Below, in pieces: positions 14,990 through 19,164 of a DNA stretch of 19,164 nucleotides. The notes under the pieces were generated by a model. The model saw only the letters and a program-made list of their open reading frames with translations. It did no database searches and was not told where the DNA came from. A program made the position numbers and the translations under genes. How positions within the stretch are numbered: position 1 is the stretch's first letter; each line of letters begins with the position of its first letter. The DNA comes from Firmicutes bacterium UBA3910 (GTDB lineage Bacteria > Bacillota > Limnochordia > Darwinibacteriales > Darwinibacteriaceae), in assembly GCA_002391465.1 (NCBI GenBank), contig DGFC01000126.1:1-19164 (forward strand). The letters are read 5' to 3'.

Positions 14990-16513
14990 ATGGCGGCATA
15001 CATTTTAGCACATGATTTGGGCACCACAGGCAATAAGGCCACTTTATACAACGACGAAGGACGTTTAGTGGGCAGTAAGTTTGTTGCCTATAAAACGGAC
15101 TTCCCAGAGGTAGGCTGGGCGGAACAGAACCCCCATGATTGGTGGAACGCGGTCTGCGTTTCCACCAAGGCTTTGGTCACAGACAATAATGTGGATCCAG
15201 GCGAGATTAAAGCAATCAGCTTTAGCGGCCAGATGATGGGCTGCCTGCCCGTGGATAAAGAGGGTAATCCGCTGCGGAGCTCCATTATTTGGGCGGACCA
15301 GAGAAGCGTGGAGCAGGCACGCCGCATTGAAGAGCAGATCGGCTCTGAACGCTTTTACCGGATTACCGGTCATAGAATCAGTCCCACCTATTCTGTGGAA
15401 AAGATGATGTGGGTTAAGGACAACCAGCCCCACATCTATAAAGAAACCTATAAATTCCTCCAGGCCAAGGATTTTATTATCAACCGGCTCACCGGCCAAT
15501 TTGTCACTGACTATTCCGATGCAACGGGAACCAACCTTTATGACCTCAATCAGTACCAGTGGTCGGAAGAAATCTTGGCTGCAGCCCAGATTGACCAGGA
15601 GAAGCTCCCTGAGGTTCACTCCTCCTTCCATGTGGCGGGGGAGATCGGCTCTAAGGTGGCGGAAGAGTTGGGTCTGAAGCCGGGCACACCAGTTGTGGTG
15701 GGCGGCGGCGACGGCGCCTGTGCCACTGCGGGGGCGGGAATTTTCCGGGCGGGCAGCTCCTACGTCTACGTGGGCTCCTCTTCCTGGATCGCCTCCCTTT
15801 CCGATAAGCCGTTTTATGACCCGCTGCAGCGCACTTCCACCTGGCTCTCCTTTGACCACACCAAGTTTAAGATTGCGGGAACGATGCAGAGTGCAGGCGG
15901 CGCCTATCAGTGGCTCCGGGACACTCTCTGCGGCCAAGAAGTGCGGGCAGGGGAAGAACTGGGGCTCAGCGAGTACCAGCTCATGGACCTCCAGGCGAAA
16001 CGGAGCAAACCGGGCAGCGGCGGACTGCTCTTCCTGCCCTATCTTTTAGGCGAACGCAGTCCCCACTGGAACCCCGATGCCCGGGCCTGCTTTGTGGGCC
16101 TCACCAGGAAGCACAGGCGCAGTGAGATGATCCGTTCGGTACTTGAAGGGGTAGCCATGAACCTGAAGATTATCCTAGACTGCTTTGCCGGTGATGTGCC
16201 CACAACTGAGATTAGGGCCATTGGCGGCGGAGCCCAGGGGGCAATCTGGCGGCAGATTATGGCAGATGTGTTTGACAAGCGCATGCTGCTCCCGCAGTTT
16301 ATCCATGAAGCAACATCCTTGGGAGCTGCCATTGCCGGCGGCATTGGTGTGGGTATCTTTAGAGACTTTGACGAAGTGGAAAAACTCAACCCAACGCAGG
16401 AAGTAATCACGCCCAATCCCGAGAACGTCAAGGTCTACCAGCAGCTCTATCCCACCTTCGTCAAAGCGTACGAGTCGTTGCTTGAAGTGTTTGAAGAACT
16501 AGCAAACCTATAG
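14990..16513 (+). CDS. FGGY carbohydrate kinase, xylulokinase-like with altered sugar-site motif
   Basis: This is a 507-residue kinase. Family motifs are DLGTTGNK (from D9), SGQMMG (M82-M83), IIWADQRS, GGGDGA (catalytic-type D241), AGGAYQWLRD, LPYLLGERSPHWNP and IGGGAQGAIW. The last few motifs are typical of XylB relatives. The histidine of the SGQMHG sugar-contact motif is methionine here, and the residue after the catalytic aspartate is glycine instead of asparagine. Specificity may therefore differ from D-xylulose and from the kinase at 5576. ATG 14990 has AAAGGGGAGG upstream. The gene follows deoC by 42 bases and precedes an FSA-type aldolase by 10, so it belongs to that operon. Likely substrates are a ketopentose or related ketose; unresolved. 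Confidence 0.82.
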   Translation: MAAYILAHDLGTTGNKATLYNDEGRLVGSKFVAYKTDFPEVGWAEQNPHDWWNAVCVSTKALVTDNNVDPGEIKAISFSGQMMGCLPVDKEGNPLRSSIIWADQRSVEQARRIEEQIGSERFYRITGHRISPTYSVEKMMWVKDNQPHIYKETYKFLQAKDFIINRLTGQFVTDYSDATGTNLYDLNQYQWSEEILAAAQIDQEKLPEVHSSFHVAGEIGSKVAEELGLKPGTPVVVGGGDGACATAGAGIFRAGSSYVYVGSSSWIASLSDKPFYDPLQRTSTWLSFDHTKFKIAGTMQSAGGAYQWLRDTLCGQEVRAGEELGLSEYQLMDLQAKRSKPGSGGLLFLPYLLGERSPHWNPDARACFVGLTRKHRRSEMIRSVLEGVAMNLKIILDCFAGDVPTTEIRAIGGGAQGAIWRQIMADVFDKRMLLPQFIHEATSLGAAIAGGIGVGIFRDFDEVEKLNPTQEVITPNPENVKVYQQLYPTFVKAYESLLEVFEELANL

Positions 16514-16523
16514 GAGGAGTCCA

Positions 16524-17207
16524 ATGAAGTTTATTATCGATACAGGCAATGTGGAGATCATTAAGCAGCTGCTGGAATGGCTCCCGGCAGATGGGATTTC
16601 CATTAACCCATCCCTCACCGCCAAGGAAGGCAAGGAGTTTTTCACTCTAGTCCAGGAGCTTCTGGACATCTCCTCTGGTGAGGTTTATGCCCAGGTGATT
16701 GCGGAAGATGTGGATGGAATTGTGAAGGAAGCTAAGGAGATTCACGCGATTAACCCGGAGCGGGTGATTGTGAAGATCCCAGCAACAGTTGAAGGCTTCG
16801 CTGCCATGAAAAAGCTCCAGGATACGGGCATCCGGATTTGCACCACAGCAGTATTCAACATCACCCAGGCGGTAACAGCTGCTAAGCTGGGCGCCTATGT
16901 CATCGCTCCCTACGTAAGCCGGGTGGAGCGGGCGGGTGGTTCTGGAATCGCCTTGGTGGGACAGATTCAAAACATGCTGGATACCTATGGTTTCACCACG
17001 CAGCTCATTGCAGCCAGTATTAAAACTTCCATTCAGCTGGCAGAGATTATCGACCTGGGTACCGATGGAGTCTCGGTGGCTCCAGAGCTGTATCCAGAAG
17101 CAATTAAGCACCATTTAACTGATCGGGCCATGGAGCTGTTTGCAGCCGATTGGCAGAACCAGTACCAAGAAATGTCTATTCATTCTGCACTTAAGGGCAA
17201 GGAATAA
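16524..17207 (+). CDS. Fructose-6-phosphate aldolase / transaldolase-like protein
   Basis: This 227-residue class I aldolase belongs to the small-transaldolase group. The Schiff-base lysine is K84 in IVKIPAT. D6 and N28 match the family active site. Two residues mark the aldolase (FSA) branch rather than true transaldolase: Q57 in YAQVIA and Y130 in APYVSR. Transaldolases have glutamate and phenylalanine at these places, and TalC of Bacillus reads SPFVGR. APYVSRVERAGGSGI and the C-terminal DWQNQY...SIHSAL also resemble E. coli FsaA. FSA reversibly splits fructose-6-phosphate into dihydroxyacetone and glyceraldehyde-3-phosphate. No dihydroxyacetone kinase is in the window. The ATG follows TAGGAGGAG. 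It could act on another ketose phosphate made by the preceding kinase; that is open. Confidence 0.85.
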   Translation: MKFIIDTGNVEIIKQLLEWLPADGISINPSLTAKEGKEFFTLVQELLDISSGEVYAQVIAEDVDGIVKEAKEIHAINPERVIVKIPATVEGFAAMKKLQDTGIRICTTAVFNITQAVTAAKLGAYVIAPYVSRVERAGGSGIALVGQIQNMLDTYGFTTQLIAASIKTSIQLAEIIDLGTDGVSVAPELYPEAIKHHLTDRAMELFAADWQNQYQEMSIHSALKGKE

Positions 17208-17243
17208 ACAGGCCGAACCATGATTGTCTAGGAGCGGTGGAGC

Positions 17244-18281
17244 ATGAGGGGAGAGCGACAAGTAACAATCACAGATGTGGCAAAAGCAGCGGGGGTCTCG
17301 CGGGCTACCGCGGCCCGGGCCTTAGGCGGTTATGGCTATGTGAGCGACAAAGCTCTGCAGGCTGTGACAGAGGCTGCTCAAAAGCTGAACTACCGACCTA
17401 ATGAATTGGCCAGGAGCATGATTACCGGCCGGACCAATACTATTGGGCTGGTGGTAACCAATATCCGAAATCCCTTTTTTGCTGGTATTGCCCATTCGGT
17501 GAGCAATATTTTGGAATCCCAGGGCTACAACTTAATTCTAAGCAGCACCGATGAGCGGTTGGAAAGGGAAAAGAAGGCCCTGGAATTTATGTCCCGCAGG
17601 CGGGTGGATGGCATTATCCTCTCGCCCTCCTCCAGCAATGTGGGAGAGCATATCGCTTCCCTTGCTAAGAAGCTCCCAATCGTGCTTATAGACCGCTTGC
17701 TGGAAGGAATGAGCCTAGACTACATCGGGGTGAACAATAAAGAAGGTGTGGCCCAGGCAGTGCGTCGGCTGCTTGAAGCAGGCCACCGCCGGATCGGCTT
17801 TTTAGGCGGCCCCCAGTGGCTGAGCACCAATAAGGAGCGCTTTGAAGGCTATAAAGAGGCGCTGGCTGAGGCGGGTCTGGAACTCGATCCCAGCTTGGTG
17901 CGGAAGGGGAGCTATTCAACGGAGGAAGGCTTGGTCCAGGCTTTAACCTTGCTCAAGCAAGAGAACGGGCCCACAGCTGTCTTTTCAGGCCATAACGACC
18001 TTTTAAGCAGTCTGCTCATGGCCGCGAAGGAACTGGGCATCAGGATCCCCCACGATCTCTCAGTTATTGCCTTTGACCGCATGGAGTGGCTGGATTTCCT
18101 CTCGCCCCCCATCACCAGCATTGCTCAGCCTGTAGATGAAATGGGTCGGGCTGCTGCTGAGCTCATGATTGAGCGCATCAAGGGCGAGAAGGGCCAGGTA
18201 AAAGAGGTGCGCCTGCCCGTGACCCTTATTGAGCGGGAGTCTGTCTGGCCTGTAACTGTACAAGCAGGGGCTGTCCGCTGA
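17244..18281 (+). CDS. LacI-family transcriptional regulator
   Basis: This 345-residue DNA-binding repressor type protein has an N-terminal LacI helix-turn-helix (TITDVAKAAGVSRATAARAL, residues 8-27), the RPNELARSM hinge helix (about 51-59), then a periplasmic-binding-like sensor domain. That domain is recognised by NIRNPFFAGIAHSV, RRVDGIILSPS, GHRRIGFLGG and the family's IAFDRMEWLDFLSPPITSIAQP near the end. It is the last gene of the dehydrogenase-deoC-kinase-FSA operon and lies upstream of a new sugar-binding-protein gene, so it may control both. A matching operator-like site stands at 13136-13149. The inducer is probably a sugar or sugar phosphate from this pathway. The start is preceded by GGAGCGGTGGAG, giving a normal N-terminus. 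Confidence 0.95.
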   Translation: MRGERQVTITDVAKAAGVSRATAARALGGYGYVSDKALQAVTEAAQKLNYRPNELARSMITGRTNTIGLVVTNIRNPFFAGIAHSVSNILESQGYNLILSSTDERLEREKKALEFMSRRRVDGIILSPSSSNVGEHIASLAKKLPIVLIDRLLEGMSLDYIGVNNKEGVAQAVRRLLEAGHRRIGFLGGPQWLSTNKERFEGYKEALAEAGLELDPSLVRKGSYSTEEGLVQALTLLKQENGPTAVFSGHNDLLSSLLMAAKELGIRIPHDLSVIAFDRMEWLDFLSPPITSIAQPVDEMGRAAAELMIERIKGEKGQVKEVRLPVTLIERESVWPVTVQAGAVR

Positions 18282-18290
18282 ACTTCCCTG

Positions 18291-18312
18291 GATCGTCTAA
18301 TTGAGAGCGATC
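18291..18312 (+). repeat. Short hairpin just after the lacI-type gene
   Basis: GATCGTCT pairs with AGAGCGATC (one bulged G) around an AATTG loop, 10 bases after the stop codon. There is no T-run behind it, so a terminator role is doubtful. Confidence 0.3.
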
Positions 18313-18339
18313 ACAGAGTGTTAGGCAAAAGGAGAACAA

Positions 18340-18409
18340 GAAGGGAATTGCCCATAGTTATGGAGCGAACGTACGAACTGCAGCAGGATCCGCTGCCGCA
18401 ATTCCCTTC
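18340..18409 (+). other. Structured intergenic element with an 11-bp closing stem and two inner hairpins
   Basis: GAAGGGAATTG (18340-18350) is the exact reverse complement of 18399-18409. Inside are two more hairpins: CCAT-AGTT-ATGG (18352-18363) and GCAGC-AGGATCC-GCTGC (18380-18396, 7-base loop). Together they can fold into a three-way junction. No T-run follows. The element lies between the LacI-type regulator gene and a sugar-binding-protein gene, in the 235-base stretch 18282-18516. It could be a leader RNA structure of the second transporter, a transcript-end processing element, or a small RNA. I do not recognise it as a known riboswitch class. Confidence 0.5.
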
Positions 18410-18516
18410 AGATAAACATGAAAGATAAAGGAGGGATGGGCCCGGAGGAACGTTATTTTACATTAGCTAAGTGTCAACTAGGGTGATTATTTAGGCAGAA
18501 AAAGGAGGAAAAAGTA

Positions 18517-19164
18517 ATGAAAACTAGGCTTTTCGCACTTGCTTTGGTTGTTGCTCTAACCTTAGGCGCTGGCCTCACTGCTTTTGCTCAAGACGTATAT
18601 GACATCGCAGTTATCGTAAAAGCTACCGACTCCGACTTCTGGCAGCAGATGCTCATTGGTTCCAACACCGCTGACAAGCAGTTTGACAACATCCGGATCC
18701 GGACTTATGGTCCCGTTTCTGAGGCTGACATTCAAGGTCAAGTAGCTATCCTTGAGAACGTAATCACCAGCCGTCCCGATGCCATCGTAATCGCATCCAC
18801 CAGCTCCGACGCAACCGTTCCCGCCCTGGAAAGAGCATTCGACATGGGCATCAAGATCGTTCTCGTTGACAACCTGGTGCACACCGAGAGCTACAACACC
18901 TTCCTGGCAACCGACAACGTTGTTGGTGGCGGCATGGCTGCTGAGCAGTTCGTCGAGCGCCTGAAACAGATGGGCAAACCCTTAGAGGGTAAAGTGGGCC
19001 TCATCTCCGCCATGGCTGGTGTACAGGTACTGACCAACCGTGACAACGGCTTCACCACCAGACTGGCAGAAATCGCTCCTGGCCTGGAAATTCTCCCAGT
19101 TCGCTACGTTGACAACGACATTCCAACCGCCCTGGCTGCAGCAGAAGACATTATCACCAGCACA
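18517..19164 (+). CDS. Sugar ABC transporter substrate-binding protein (RbsB-like), C-terminus missing
   Basis: This is the first 216 residues of an exported binding protein; the frame is open to the right edge. ATG 18517 follows AAAGGAGGAA by seven bases. Residues 1-24 are a signal peptide ending AFA before QD, again without a lipobox cysteine. The mature part has the type I binding-protein pattern: AVIVKATDSDFWQQMLIGSN, ARPD-like SRPDAIVIAST, ALERAFDMGIKIVLVDN, and ATDNVVGGGMAAEQF. This resembles ribose/allose/xylose binding proteins rather than the LsrB-like protein at 840. Codons look strongly biased to a few forms (AAC, GAC, ATC), as expected for a highly expressed gene. The ATPase and permease genes of this second importer presumably follow outside the window. 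The substrate is unknown. Confidence 0.9.
   Translation, partial: MKTRLFALALVVALTLGAGLTAFAQDVYDIAVIVKATDSDFWQQMLIGSNTADKQFDNIRIRTYGPVSEADIQGQVAILENVITSRPDAIVIASTSSDATVPALERAFDMGIKIVLVDNLVHTESYNTFLATDNVVGGGMAAEQFVERLKQMGKPLEGKVGLISAMAGVQVLTNRDNGFTTRLAEIAPGLEILPVRYVDNDIPTALAAAEDIITST

Noticed and set aside
18340..18409. tRNA or tRNA-like gene
   Set aside because: The stems do not have tRNA arm lengths, there is no T-arm GTTC-type sequence and no anticodon loop of normal size.
18418..18486. Small 22-codon open frame starting MKDKGG before the second binding protein
   Set aside because: It has no ribosome binding site in front and no recognisable features; such a short frame is expected by chance.
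18456..18489. Promoter directly before the second binding-protein gene
   Set aside because: TTTACA at 18457 and GATTAT at 18484 are spaced too far apart, and no other pair matched well.
1..19164. Mobile elements, CRISPR arrays, prophage or toxin-antitoxin genes
   Set aside because: No transposase, integrase, spaced direct repeats or phage-like genes were found; the region is tightly packed with metabolic genes.

Overview
The window is a dense sugar-catabolism locus from a bacterium that looks like an anaerobic or fermentative Bacillota-type organism. The evidence is strong purine-rich ribosome binding sites before most genes, LacI and ROK family regulators, RbsA/LsrA-type sugar ABC transporters, and a bacterial TTGACA / TAAAAT promoter. 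Both sugar-binding proteins carry plain signal peptides without a lipobox cysteine. That is unusual for a single-membrane Gram-positive and hints at a diderm relative of the Bacillota or a similar lineage. I cannot name a species. No insertion sequence, prophage, CRISPR array, tRNA or rRNA was seen, and no stretch over 300 bases lacks a gene.

Layout. Region 1 (1-11702, all +) begins with the end of a ROK-family gene. It is followed by a complete ABC importer in the order binding protein, double ATPase, permease, permease (840-5438). A perfect hairpin with a cUUCGg tetraloop separates the binding-protein gene from the rest. After a 137-base gap come a xylulokinase-type kinase, a KdsD-like SIS-domain isomerase, a rhamnulokinase-family kinase, a class II (fuculose-phosphate-type) aldolase and an L-fucose isomerase. 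A bidirectional terminator at 11711-11750 closes the region.

Region 2 (11761-12941, -) encodes 3-hexulose-6-phosphate synthase and 6-phospho-3-hexuloisomerase, the two ribulose-monophosphate enzymes. Region 3 (13177-18281, +) is read divergently from region 2. It encodes a zinc medium-chain dehydrogenase, deoxyribose-phosphate aldolase, a second FGGY kinase, a fructose-6-phosphate-aldolase-type transaldolase-family enzyme and a LacI regulator. A clear promoter and a cre/LacI-operator-like site lie in front of it. Region 4 (18282-19164) holds a structured intergenic segment and then the start of a second sugar-binding protein gene that runs off the window.

How the genes fit together. Isomerase, kinase and aldolase in region 1 would convert L-fucose to L-fuculose, L-fuculose-1-phosphate, and finally dihydroxyacetone phosphate plus L-lactaldehyde. 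The same three enzymes could process D-arabinose to dihydroxyacetone phosphate plus glycolaldehyde. The kinase belongs to the rhamnulokinase family rather than the classical FucK family, and no rhamnose isomerase is present. The other enzymes work on pentose and hexose phosphates: two xylulokinase-like enzymes, an arabinose-5-phosphate-isomerase-like SIS protein, HPS/PHI, FSA and DERA. Together they suggest a module that feeds several pentoses or polyols into glycolysis and interconverts C5 and C6 phosphates. The exact substrates of both transporters, both FGGY kinases and the dehydrogenase cannot be settled from sequence alone.
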